Below are positions 34,251 through 47,600 of a stretch of 64,000 nucleotides of DNA, one piece after another (the first letter of the stretch is position 1; every line of letters begins with the position of its first letter). The notes under the pieces are model-generated. The model was not told the origin of the DNA. It saw only the letters and a list, made by a program, of their open reading frames with translations, and ran no database searches. Both the position numbers and the translations under genes were made by a program. Origin of the DNA: Cycas panzhihuaensis (taxonomy: Eukaryota; Cycadophyta); the NCBI GenBank assembly GCA_023213395.1, contig CM041465.1, forward strand, positions 159,037,741-159,101,740, read 5' to 3'.

Positions 34251-35620
34251 TGGCTGACGCTCCTCTCCCTAATCTCACTAGCCAACCCATTGATTATTCC
34301 CTCTTAAATGAATATATCCTCCATATCTAGGTCATCCCCTTTAATGATCCATGGTATGGAGAGATTAGATTATACCTACATAATCAATCTTTCCCTTCTC
34401 TTACTACTTCAAAGAAGAGAAGATAAATCTGTACTGCTACTAGGTAATACCTTTTGCTTAATGATGTACTTTATAAACATTCTTTTGATGGAATCTTATT
34501 AAGATGTCTTTCTCTTGATGAAACACTCCTGGCCTTAATAGAATCCCATGAAGGAATATATGGTGGATACTTTGGTGGTCAATCAATGGCCTGATGTATT
34601 CTTTGTATGGGCTATTATTAGCCTACCTTATTCAAAGATGTTTATTCTTACGTCCAAAGGTGCTAGAAATGTTAATCCCATACAATATTAATATATAAGC
34701 CTACACAAGAAATAAAGTTGATAGTTTCACCTTAGCCTTTTCCCCAATGGGATCTTGATCTCATTGGTTAGATTTTTTGAGCATCATCTAATCGACATAA
34801 GTTTATCCTAACTATAATTGAATATTTTATGAAATAGAGTGAAGTTGTCCTATTAGTTACTACTACTAGAAAAATTCTTGCCACATTTATATTTCAGCAT
34901 ATTATTTGTAGATTTGGGGTGCTAGATGTTATTGTTACTATTAATGGGACTTTATTATATAATCCCCATGTCAGCGAATTATGTAGTAAGTTTTATATCA
35001 CTCATAGGTTATTCACCTTTTATCATCCTTAGGCAAATGGTCAGGTAGAAGATTTTAATAAGATCTTAGCTAAAAGTTTAGCTAAGACAGTTGTTACCTC
35101 TCATAAGGATTGACACACTCAATTATTTTTAGCATTGTGGGCCTATAGGACCTCCATTAGAAATGCCATATGCATGATGCCATTCTCTCTTATTTATGGT
35201 TTCAAGGCTGTCCTCCCATTAGAGGTTGAGATTCTTTCCTTACATGTATCATTGAAGGAGTTTACTGATAAAGAATTCCAAAGAGAAGCACATCTTTTAG
35301 AGTTAGAGAAATTGGATGAAACTCATTTACATGCTTTATAGAATATATGGCATTAAAGGCTAGAATCCAAGCTACTCATGATAGGTAACCTAGGCCCAGA
35401 AAGTTCAATGTCGATGGTAAGGTATTAAAGTTAGAGTATTTACATGATAAGCAATGTAAATTTTCTCCTAAATGGATAGGATTTTTTTTAGTAATTAAAG
35501 ATTTAAATAATAGGGCTTATTAAATTTCAATATTGGAAAGATTAGAATTTAAAAGGCTTATTAATTCTCAGCATCTGAGAAAGTTTTATGCCTAGTAGCA
35601 CACATTTATCACCTCTATAA
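34250..35620 (+). pseudogene. Gypsy1 integrase (fossil)
   Basis: HHCC zinc region: LIESHEGIYGGYFGGQSMA then FKDVYSYVQRC and KC (34530-34660). Core: SNRHKFILTIIEYFMK with D-to-E at the first acid position, IICRFGVLDVIVTINGTLL (second Asp position also lost), and YHP-ANGQVEDFNKILAKSLAK (third position). An open piece at 35135-35341 reads LWAYRTSIRNAICMMPFSLI, YGFKAVLPLEVEI. The C-terminus reads FSPKWIGFFLVIKDLNNRAY, the GPY/F-like module. No chromodomain was seen. Confidence 0.88.
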
Positions 35621-36639
35621 TGAAGATAAACTATGACTTTGAATCTTTTCCTTTGCCTAATGAGTTAAAACTATGGGCAATTTCTTTTTCTTTTTAGTAT
35701 TTTCTTACTTTCTGGTGATCATTATTTTACTTTTATTAGAGATCCAACTCATGGTCATATAAGGCTTTTGCTCTTTCTAACAGTTGTATTGATTATGAGT
35801 GTTTTATCACCATATTTGGACTTTATTCTCTTTTGAGTTCTATACTCAAAAGAGAATTTGGGACCTCAACTTTATTACATTTTCATCCTTGAAAGAGAAA
35901 TACTTCTGTCAACTTTAAGTACTTGGTTATTAGTTGAGATCATACTTTTATTTTCTAGTACTTTACCTTGAGGATTCCTCCTTAGTTATACATCACCTAT
36001 TTTTTTTATTATTTATATTATCCTTAGTTCACTATATCTATCTTTTGAAGCGAATACTCATTCTGCTGCCTTGCCTTTATATTTGGAGACACCATAATTT
36101 TGATTTTCTCTTTTCCTGTGGTTTAATCTTTAAGGAGATTGGTCTATTTTATTTTAGATTCTATTAAAAAAGATAAATCTTTACTATGTTGAGTAAAAGA
36201 ATTTCATAGTTAGATGATTATGGTTCCCTTCTCGTAAAAAAAAAAAAGAGTGGAAGTGAAAGCAAAAAAAAAAAAAATGAAAAGTAAAAGTTAAGAAAAA
36301 AAAAACTAAAAGAAAGTATATTATTATCATCCTCTTGTAATCTGGGGCAAGTCACATGATGACTTCATCCCCACCTATCTATCTATAGAATGGGTTCATT
36401 TGGATGAGTCACTCAAGATTTTTAGATCTAGCTGCTTGGGTCCACCATGGTCTCAATTATAATTGAATCCTATTTGACACCATTGTTAATATCAACCATA
36501 ATTATCCTAATTATATTTCTTCTTTTTGTTTTACCATAGTCAGAATTAATTATCATTTATTATAGTCTCCTTATTGATTGATTCCCATACCTTCCTCTAT
36601 TGATCATACTATCTCCAAACTTTGATGCTATCTCTCCCA
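35621..36639 (+). other. Gypsy1 region between integrase and second RNase H
   Basis: No recognised gene. It holds a short inverted repeat (ATACTCAAAAGAGAAT near 35841), A-rich runs (36234-36310), and the block CCACCATGG plus TCAATTATAATTGA at 36440-36466 that Gypsy2 shares. From the ATG in that block an open frame, MVSIIIESYLTPLLI, runs about 35 codons. Confidence 0.5.
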
Positions 36640-37020
36640 TGGCATTAAGTATATTTACTGATGAAGGTAGTAGGGAAAACCCAAGATTGTCTACTTCTGC
36701 TTAGGTGATTTATAATCAATTAGGAAGTCCTCTCCTTTTCATAGGATCTTTTATACCTAGGGAAACTAATAATGAAGTTGAGTATCTTGCTATTATAGGA
36801 GCCTTATCTGATATTTCTCACTTTTATCTTAGACCCGTTATTATATATGGTGACTTTTAGGCTGTAATTAGTTAGGATGTATCAGGTCCACTCGCCATGA
36901 CTCCTCCTTCATCATTGTTGTCCCCCTTATCTTTAGTTATCATCTAGTATATCCCTTGTTCTTTTAATATTGAAGCTAATTCTCTTGTTTCCTCTATCTT
37001 GGATGATTATTTCATTTGAC
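36640..37020 (+). pseudogene. Gypsy1 second RNase H domain (fossil)
   Basis: One frame reads MALSIFTDEGSRENPRLSTS, VIYNQLGSPLLFIGSFIPRE, TNNEVEYLAIIGALSDISHF, VIIYGDF-AVIS and IPCSFNIEANSLVSSILDD, broken by TAG at former CAG codons. This is a full RNase H pattern: D in FTDEGS, E in NNEVEY, D in YGDF (family GDSQAV), and the final D replaced by N in EANSL. It lies about 1 kb downstream of integrase, separate from the RNase H that follows RT. An RNase H of archaeal type is known as an acquisition of the Tat branch; the position after integrase is what the sequence shows here. Confidence 0.82.
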
Positions 37021-37046
37021 TTCATCTTTCTTGCTTGGGGAACCTT

Positions 37047-37118
37047 CACTCTAGAGTGAGTATAAACTACCACTCCAGAATGAGTATAAACTACCATTCT
37101 ATAATGAGTATGAACTAT
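37047..37118 (+). repeat. 24-bp tandem repeat, three copies
   Basis: Three adjoining units start CACTCTAGAG, CACTCCAGAA and CATTCTATAA and each continues TGAGTATAAACTAC or a close form. A further, isolated copy (CACTCTGGAATAAGCATAAA) lies at about 38956. Confidence 0.9.
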
Positions 37119-37295
37119 TGGTTTGAGAAAATATAGATTTAAGTAGTTTAACGATTAAGATGATAGGTAGAAGATTGAAATAAAGTATTTGAAAGGGATA
37201 GACCCACGTGGGAATCTTGGTCAATAGAGGATCTTGGCAGGGGGCAAGTCCCTAAAAGCTTCTTATCCCTAGAAGGAGTTAATGAGAGGTAGGAT

Positions 37296-37461
37296 TGATG
37301 CTACAATGGCTAATGAAGAATACTTCGTGATTTTATTGAGAGTGTATGAGTATGTATATACAATTAGGGTTTGTAATCCTATGGAACTACTTTGTAACCA
37401 ATACATAGCATAATGACACGTGTCATTAATATACAAAAGGATTAGATATTATATTCTAACA
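37296..37461 (-). repeat. 3' LTR of the truncated copia
   Basis: 166 bp; next to it on the internal side the minus strand has the purine tract AAGAGGGGA. Confidence 0.9.
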
Positions 37462-37479
37462 TCCCCTCTTAATGTCATA

Positions 37480-38460
37480 TCCTTTTCCTTCATGTTGATC
37501 TTATCTTTGAGGTATATAAACTTCTCCTTAGGAAGAGGTTTCTTGAAGATGTCAGCTAATTATTCTGAGCTTAGATAATATGATAATTTGACTTCCCCTC
37601 AGTCTACTTTCTCTCAGATGAAGTGATGATAAACTTTAATATATTTCATTCAGGCATGAAAACCCAAGTTCTTCATCATTTGAATAGTGCTTTAATTGTT
37701 ACAGTTGATTATGGTTGCAACCTTTTGAGAAAACTGTAGTTCATCCAAAAGATGACTTAGCTAGATAGCCTCATAGGAGGATTGAACTGTTGTTTGGTAT
37801 TCTGCTTCAGATGTTGATAATGATATAGTGGATTGTTTCTTCATTCTATAAGATATAATGCCATTTCCTAGGTCAAAATAGTATCTAGAGGTGGATTTTT
37901 GACTGTCAATGTCTCTTGCCCAGTTAGAGTCTGTGTATCCAGTTAATTGATTTGATCCTTGATTGTTGTAGTAAATCCCATAAGTCTTTGTTCCTTACAG
38001 GTATCAAAGAATATGCTTAGCTACTTTCCAATGAGATACCTTTGGGTTAGACATATACCTTGAGATTAGTCCCAGTACGAATATAATGTCTGGCCTTGTT
38101 GAAGTGAGATATATGAGATTTATGACAAGTTTCCTATAAAGGCTATTATTTATTGGCTTCCTATCTGGATCAACAGTAAGTTTGGTTCTAGAACTTATGG
38201 GCATGAAAGATGGTTTGCAATCCATCATACTGAAGTCTTTCAGTATTTGTGTTGTATGCTTACTTTGATACATGAAGATTCTATCTTTCAACTTATGAAT
38301 TTCTATCCCAGGGAGTAGTGAATCTTACCCAGGTCTATCATTTTGAAGGTTTTTGACAATTGAAGTTGCAACGAGTTAATCCAGTTGGTGTTTCTCCAAG
38401 TGAGAATCAGATCATCTACATATAATACAAGAATGGTGACTTGGTTATTCTTGATGCTAC
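37480..38460 (-). pseudogene. Reverse transcriptase C-terminus and RNase H of the truncated copia
   Basis: From high to low coordinates: NNQVTILVLYVDDLILTW, LSKTFKMIDLGKIHYSLGIE; then the open stretch 38291-38004 with MKDRIFMYQSKHTTQILKDF, CKPSFMPISSRTKLT, LYRKLVINLIYLTSTRPDII and SHWKVAKHIL. RNase H: LTGYTDSNWARDIDSQKSTS, STISLSTSEAEYQTTVQSSY and LADIFKKPLPKEKFIYLKD. The catalytic YVDD is intact and the first RNase H acid (TDSNW) is kept. It is a younger-looking fragment than its host. Confidence 0.9.
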
Positions 38461-38617
38461 AATGGCTAATGAAGAATACTTCGTGATCTTATTGAGAGTA
38501 TATGAGTATATATATATATTTAGGGTTTGCAACCCTCTAGAACTACTTTGTAACTGATACATAGTATAATGACACATGTTATTAATATACAAAAGGATTA
38601 GACATTATATTCTAACA
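38452..38617 (-). repeat. 5' LTR of the truncated copia
   Basis: Copy of 37296-37461. On its inner side there is no primer-binding site. Confidence 0.9.
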
Positions 38618-38622
38618 TGAGA

Positions 38623-39249
38623 AATCCAATATACTTAGATGGCTAGTTATTTATTAAGTGAGATTAACTTTTTATTTGGTAAACAACTTATTTTCTTCAT
38701 GATATATTATATAAATATGGATTTTAGTCTATGTTTATATAATCTATTAGTAGTATGATGTGAGTTATATGAGTTTCCTTTTAAGGGATTCGTATCATTC
38801 CATCTTCTACTTGTATAAACCTATTACCGTTTATTTCATATGGTTTTATATTTACAAAAATAAAATAAGTAAACCTTTCATCTGCTTTCTTTTGTCTTTT
38901 GTTTGTTTTCTTTTCTTCACTCTTTCATATAATCTTTTTCTTTCCTAAACTCTTTCACTCTGGAATAAGCATAAACTATCATGTATATATTATGATAAAA
39001 TCAAAAAAAAAAAAAAAAAAACTATAAAAGAACAATAAAAAAAGTGAAAAATGATAAAATTATTACATGTTTATTTAGAACATTACGTTGATGAATATAT
39101 CTTATGATTAATCTAAAAAGGAAAATAAGGAGAAAAAGGTTTAGAGTCAAGTATCCATACACAAGTTTTTAAGAGAAGGTGGTCAATATATATATACATG
39201 ATAACAAAAGGATATAGTACATCTATCACTCATGTGACTCATGGTACAT
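38623..39249 (+). other. Gypsy1 3' region, no gene seen
   Basis: AT-rich, with an A run at 39003-39021 and a remote copy of the 24-bp repeat at about 38956. Confidence 0.45.
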
Positions 39250-40940
39250 ACTGAGGCTCACAAAATCCCTCTTATCTCTCTCCTATCACCCTATACAATA
39301 TACGATAACCTCATCTCTATGACTCCTAATGAGATCCCTCTATGATACCTAGATCTACTCTCTCCCTTCTACCTGAAGTCTCTCTATCTGTGGACTTACC
39401 ACGAGGTGGAAGGTGGTATCGTCCCTATTGTATCGTAGTACTTGTTGATGGCATATATCATGCTCCTACCTAAGCTAATGACATCCTACACAAGTATTGC
39501 CTTTCATCTTCAATTGCCTTGAGCTCCAGCTCTCATGTCCTTATCTCTACTCTCATATGTACGTAAATATCTTCAGCTTGAAGAGCATGGCTATAGTAGT
39601 CAATGTATCTTCCTATTAGGGTATGATCTATTATGTTCTATGCTGGTGCCTTCTTTGATACTAGAACATAAGGGAATATCACCTCTAGTATCCTCTGCAC
39701 CTCCCTCAAGGTCACCATCTTATCACCTATCTAATAAAAACATATAATTTATGATTAGTCTCCTCAAATAAAAAATCCTAAATGGAAAATAAGTACAACA
39801 TGATGCAAGAAAAATCAAATAAATATCATACTTGACAACTCATCTTTTCCTATTGGCTCTACCCCTATCACCTCCTTAATTTGTGGTACTCCCTCTCCTT
39901 GTGACTCATGGGAAGCCTCTTGGGTAGGCTCACCCTCTCCTACTTTGCTCCCCCATCCTCTCCCCTATCTATCTGTCGAGCCTAGCTCCATGCTCCATAT
40001 GGAGGCTCCTCTACCGTTGCCTAGTACTCTCCCTACTCTCTGCAGCACCTGACAAATCCCTCTTGCTCCTCCACTAGTCGAGGCACCTTCTCTACCTCCT
40101 CATCTAATCTTCCTACTACCTCTACTACCTTTCCCACCTTGTCCTCCTTTATCCCATCCTCTACCTCTCCCTTGACCAGTGATGGGAGCCTCCTCTGTTG
40201 CGCCTCTCTCTATAACATCTATCTTGTTATTACTCCATATTGGTAGCCCTATATATACATCTTCCACCATATATCTCCTTGTCTTCCTACTAAGGATAGG
40301 GCTATGTATACTCCTGGCTACAATAATTGGCCTGTTATGGATCCTTGATCTTATGTGCCACCTGTTTATCCACGGATCCATGATAGATAGCTCCTTTGGT
40401 GCTCCTCCTAGTCTCATCAACGGTATGTGGTCATATAACTAACACATCAATATCAAGCTATACGAGAATCTTGCCCTTCCCATCCTCTTGATCCTGGATA
40501 ACTAGTGGCTTATGCTATCCACTATATACTGTCCCCAGTTAATCCAGATCCCCTACTTACACCTCCTCTCTACACTAGTCTAATGAGCCAGAACTCCCAT
40601 GAAAATTTAGGTTCTAGCTATCCTATAAATAATAGTCAAGGCAATAACCCTCCTAACCATAAGAATGTCTCCTACTATCCAGATAGGCTTCACTGATATC
40701 CCATCCTAGTCAATCTAGCTAACAAAGCTTGTTAGGTACTTATTGCATGCTATCTAGGACTCCTTGTCAGTCACTCTAATGAGCCTCACCTACTTTCCAT
40801 GCTAGCTCACTCCTAGAATCCTCCCCATGTCTCTTGGAGTGATCTTAATCTCTTCGATAGCTCATACTTAGAAGATGTTGCATCCTGGGACCCAACAACT
40901 AATGAAATCATATAAGATCCCATGTTCCATGGCTGATTGG
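39250..40940 (-). pseudogene. Antisense ORF fossil of Gypsy1 (plant-mobile-domain-like)
   Basis: Minus strand, opposite to Gypsy1. One frame from about 40930 reads DFISCWVPGCNIF, AIEEIKITPRDMGRILGVS, VRLIRVTDKES, DGISVKPIWIVGDILMVRRV and ALTIIYRIART with TAG/TAA/TGA at likely former CAG, CAA and CGA codons. It then runs into an open stretch (40420-40100): DPWINRWHIRSRIHNRPII, VEDVYIGLPIWSNNKIDV, ending in an Arg/Gly-rich segment GRGRGWDKGGQGG. The ExxITxxDMxRILGV word resembles the plant mobile domain motif. A charged tail follows to about 39250. Antisense ORFs at this place are known in Tat-type elements; function unknown. Confidence 0.6.
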
Positions 40941-41828
40941 GTCTATCCACTCACCTGTGAGAGTCCATGCACTCTTAAGATCACTTATCCTACCTCATCC
41001 AACTAACTAACTAGCCCCCTATGGCCATCTCCTCATTTTCTCATGTCTTTACTCTATCTAGGGCCTGCATCATGTCATAAAAATCATGTTAGTTCCTTTA
41101 TTTTTATTTCAAAAATTTTGATTTTTAAGTTTGTTAAAAGTGTGGTCCTATAACCAAAAACATAGTTTCACAGTAAAAAATATGATTACATAGTCAAAAC
41201 TGTAATTTTCTTTGATTATCCTAAATTATAAAGTCATATTTTTAGCCCTATTATTGCATTTTTCATTGGTTAATTATATTTTTAGTGCAGTATTTATATT
41301 TTTTTCATTGCACTACTATGTTTTTTAATTAAAAAAAAAAAAAAAAAAGAATAATAATTTTGACTTATCGAGTATTTGGCTCTCTACTCCATGCTCCTAA
41401 TGATGGTCCTCTAGAGTCAGTCCTCTATTAAAAATAGCTCTTGAATGCTTAAAAAATGAGAGAAATGGTCTCTGCATAGCTCATTTTTCATCCTCCCTCT
41501 TGTGAAAATGGAATTCATTTCCTATTAATTTTCTTAATAAAGGAAAGGGGCCTTTCTCTTCTTTATGAGGCAAAATTTTCTCCAATATCTATGGAACCTA
41601 TTGAAGCAGGCTATCTAATTTTTTAGTCACTATTATAATCAAAATTACCTTAGAATGCTAGAAACTATTTGTTTTTGCCCTGATAGGTTCAATTATCATT
41701 TTTTTGGACATATTTACTTTCTCATGGCGCAAACCTTTCTTTGGAGACACAATCTATCACCTTATACTCTCTCTTTTAACATGAATCTTTGTCTTACTCT
41801 TAGAATATATTGCTTTGAGCCTCATTTC
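40941..41828 (+). other. Gypsy1 3' region, upstream side of the antisense ORF
   Basis: No gene recognised. 41140-41300 is rich in short AT words (CATAGTTT, TATTTTTAG), and an A run lies at 41329-41348. On the minus strand it would be the promoter/leader area of the antisense ORF. Confidence 0.4.
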
Positions 41829-42100
41829 ACCTATTGATGAGCTTAAACTATGATAGGAATGTAGCTCTAAGGTCTCTTTTACCTGTTGATGAGCCTACAC
41901 TCTAATAATGTGAAGCTCTGAGTCCCTTCTACCTATTAATGAACCTAAACTATGATTAGAAACCCTATAAAAGATGATTATTAATGAGGTTAAACTATGA
42001 TAATCAACTTCCAAAAGCCCTCACCCCATTAATGAGGCTAATCTATGACCAGTTTGATCTACAAATTCACCTATTAATAAGCTTATAAACTATGACAATC
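41829..42100 (+). repeat. About 50-bp imperfect tandem repeat, six copies
   Basis: Units start at about 41829, 41881, 41931, 41975, 42024 and 42069 and share ACCTATTAATGAGCCTAAAC followed by TATGAT. Spacing is 44-52 bases. It lies in the 3' region of Gypsy1. Confidence 0.85.
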
Positions 42101-42181
42101 TATCCTTTTTGCTTAAAAAAAAAGATATCCCTCTAATACGTGGTTAAAGAGAGATCAACTATGACAAGTTGTATAGTAAAG

Positions 42182-42450
42182 ACCCATCTAGTTTATGGGT
42201 ATTTCGCAGTGAAGACCCATCTAGTTTATGGGTGTTTTGGTAGTGAAGTCTCATCTCGTTTATGGGCATTAGATGGGTTTTCTTTGGTGATAGATACCCA
42301 ATTCTTTTGGGTAGGTTTTTAGCGATGATAGATACCTAGTCCTTTTGAGTAGGTTTTTAGTGATGATAAGTGCCTAGTTTTGTTGGGTAAGAGATGAAAA
42401 TAATAGCCCTTTAGCAGTGGAAACCCAATCCTTTTGGGTAGATTTATTAG
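42182..42450 (+). repeat. Tandem array of small hairpin units
   Basis: ACCCATCTAGTTTATGGGT at about 42183 and again at about 42216, then a degenerate copy near 42249, ACCCAATTCTTTTGGGT (about 42297), and related units near 42335, 42371 and 42430. Each unit has ACCCA(T/A) and (A/T)TGGGT able to pair. Unit spacing is 33-45 bases. Confidence 0.82.
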
Positions 42451-42633
42451 TGAGAGTCTTTTTGGTCTTATTACCATAGAGAATTAGTTTTAAGTTAGGT
42501 CATAGAGATTTTTCACCTTATCATTCATATGCTTTATTTGGTTTCCTTCACATTTGACCAAAGAATAATCACCTTCATCATTGCCACCTTTCACCATCCT
42601 ACTTTCTTCTTAGGGTAAGAGCTTCAGGTGTTA

Positions 42634-42643
42634 AGGGGATAAA
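42634..42643 (+). other. Gypsy1 polypurine tract
   Basis: AGGGGATAAA directly before the 3' LTR; it fits the plus-strand priming site except for one T. Confidence 0.7.
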
Positions 42644-45598
<2,955 letters not shown>

Positions 45599-45640
45599 TT
45601 TGGCAGTTTAGGCTCATATCAAAGAAAGGTTGGTAGTTTA
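45599..45640 (-). repeat. Short tandem repeat at the Gypsy2/Gypsy1 junction
   Basis: Two units of about 29 bases, with GGCAGTTTAGGCTCAT (45602) and GGTAGTTTAGGCTCAT (45631). A related unit is on the other side of Gypsy1 at 17858, so Gypsy1 landed in a small array of Gypsy2. Confidence 0.75.
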
Positions 45641-46880
45641 GGCTCATACCATAGTGAGGCTACCCCGTTACATTGGAGCGCAGAGAGGTCAACTATAGAA
45701 CCTCTTAAGGAACTGCCTATTGACTACTTTCTCAAACTCGATGCTTTAAATGTAGAAATTAAATATGCCCTATTATTAAGACTTTTAAGGACTAGGAAAG
45801 GGCCCATCCATTTAGGGCCAAATTTAGAAAGGCAATTGTGTAAATACTTTATTTTAAGGACTTGGTCCCTAAGGAGTGGGGGTCATGGTCATAAGTGTTT
45901 ATCATATATCTTTTGGTATTTAGCCTTGGATGTTAGGTTAGCTTTATAAGTAGTGAGATAATTTTCATCTCACACCTTTAGGTCAAGAAGATAGGCTTGA
46001 CAACACCACTATTTGTTTACAAACTCTTTTAGGGAAACCCATAAAGATGGGGTTTCCACTTTAAGGGGCAAGACTACCTTCAATCCATAGACTAAGGAGA
46101 ATATGGTCATGCTTATAGTCATTTGAATGGATATTTGATAGGACCATAAGGTTAAGTAAAGTTGAAGGTGCCAATCCCAGTGGGATTAAGTGATGGTCTT
46201 ATTTAAGATATTGATCAAGGTCTTATTAAAAACCTTGATCTAGCCATTGGCTTAGGGATAATATAGAGATGAAGTTTTATGAGAAATTTTAAACTTCTCA
46301 TAAAGCTCATCCATATCCTGATTATAGAATGTGTCTTGTTGTTAGTGATAAGGACATCAGGGACCCTAAATCTATAAATGATATGTTAGAAAACAAAGGT
46401 AGTGATCATTTTGCCTATTATGGAAGATAGAGGGATTGCCTCAACCCATTTAGTAAAGTATTTTGTGGCTATTAGAATAAACTTATGATGGGTTAAGGAA
46501 GGATGAGTGATGACCCTAATGAGGTCAATACTCTATTAAAAGAATGTCCATGGTAATATAATTACATATAATCCCTTATAGGGCTGGTGTATGATGTTAG
46601 AATACTCTTGGCATTTTTGACATCATTGCATATAGGCATGGGCATCCTTGAAGAAGGAGGGCTAATAGAATCCCATGTAAAGAATTCTTTGGGCCATAGA
46701 TTAGACCCCAAAGTGCTCACCACATATGCTATCATGGTATTCATGGAGGACTTGGTCAGTTTCCTTGGGATTGATGTAGTAGAGGAAGATGCTATCAAAT
46801 TATCGTTTATACAACACATCCTCAATGAGGAAGTATTGTTGAACAAAGGCTCTTATACATATCTTAAATTTTTTACTAGC
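45641..46880 (-). pseudogene. Gypsy2 integrase (fossil)
   Basis: From high to low: QYFLIEDVLYKR, HEYHDSICGEHFGV then FFKDAHAYMQ and CQKCQEYSN (the HHCC zinc region, about 46840-46610), core THHKFILIATKYFTKWVEAI with the first Asp position now A, then FRVPDVLITNNKTHS with the second Asp now N, and a C-terminal module FGPKWMGPFLVLKSLNNRAY (about 45840-45740). Stops are frequent. The GPF motif shows the C-terminus is complete; no chromodomain was seen. Gypsy1 is inserted about 100 bp past the end. Confidence 0.88.
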
Positions 46881-47109
46881 ATTTTAGGGTATTTTTGTTG
46901 AGATAAATAGTTGATTATGTCACCATATCATACACTATTGACTAATTAGTATCTGTTGGCTTGTTGAAGGGCTAGGATCACTTCATTTGACAAGGTCTTA
47001 TCAACCAATAGATTTATAAGATTAAGAAGGGAGGTGTCATCGAGTTATTTATCCATGACCATACCCTTCTTAGATTTATAATTGATAACTTTTAAATTAT
47101 ATTCTTAGA

Positions 47110-47600
47110 GGAGGATGACTTATTTACCTATCCTCCCTATTAGATCTGACCTAGTCATGAGGTAGCATAATGGGTCTAATTAGATTATGATGTAGGTGGT
47201 ATTACTGAGGAGATAGTGTTGAATCTTCTTAAAGGTGAATACTAATGCTGGGCATTCTTTTTCTACTAGTGGATAATTCAATTTAGCTGCCATGAGGGTC
47301 TAGCTTATAAAGTACATAACTTTCTCAATTTTAGACTTATCTATCGATGGTTAGCATGGCATCGATAGATTTGTCCATGGTCAAGGTGTAAAGGATGAAG
47401 GGCTAATTGAAAAATGGTAGGGCCAATGTAGGAGCCAAGATGAGGGTGCTCTTGAGATCTTAGAAAAGCTTCTTGGGACCTAGGTGACTAGACAAATAGG
47501 GTCCCCTTTTTTAGTAGGTTAGTTAATAGCTTCACATTGATGGCAAAGCTGACTAAGAAGAACCTTAGGAAACCTAAACATCCTAAAAATGACTTAATTT
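47110..47600 (-). pseudogene. Gypsy2 first RNase H (fossil)
   Basis: IKSFLGCLGFLRFFLVSFAI, NVKLLTNLLKKGTLFV, AAKLNYPLVEKECPALVFTF, KKIQHYLLSNTTYIII, LMTRSDLIGRIGK and YNLKVINYKSKKGMVMDK. This is the standard gypsy connection/RNase H order between RT and integrase. Confidence 0.87.

Larger units (their letters stand above)
37296..38617 (-). mobile_element. Truncated minus-strand copia element with both LTRs
   Basis: Two 166-bp direct repeats, 37296-37461 and 38452-38617, both start TGATGCTACAATGG and end ATTCTAACA (minus-strand TGTTAGAAT), as copia LTRs do. Between them is only the 3' half of pol. On the right, the reverse transcriptase frame runs straight into the LTR with no primer site, gag, protease or integrase. 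TGAGA occurs at 38618-38622 and, eight bases off the left LTR, at 37283-37287, a possible displaced target duplication. Confidence 0.88.

Noticed and set aside
37047-37118. Direct repeats that might suggest a CRISPR array
   Set aside because: Units adjoin without spacers, the genome is eukaryotic and the repeats belong to a retrotransposon 3' region.
38760-38948. Hydrophobic 62-residue frame, possible membrane peptide
   Set aside because: AT-rich sequence gives Phe/Leu/Ile/Tyr codons by chance; no family, no conserved start.
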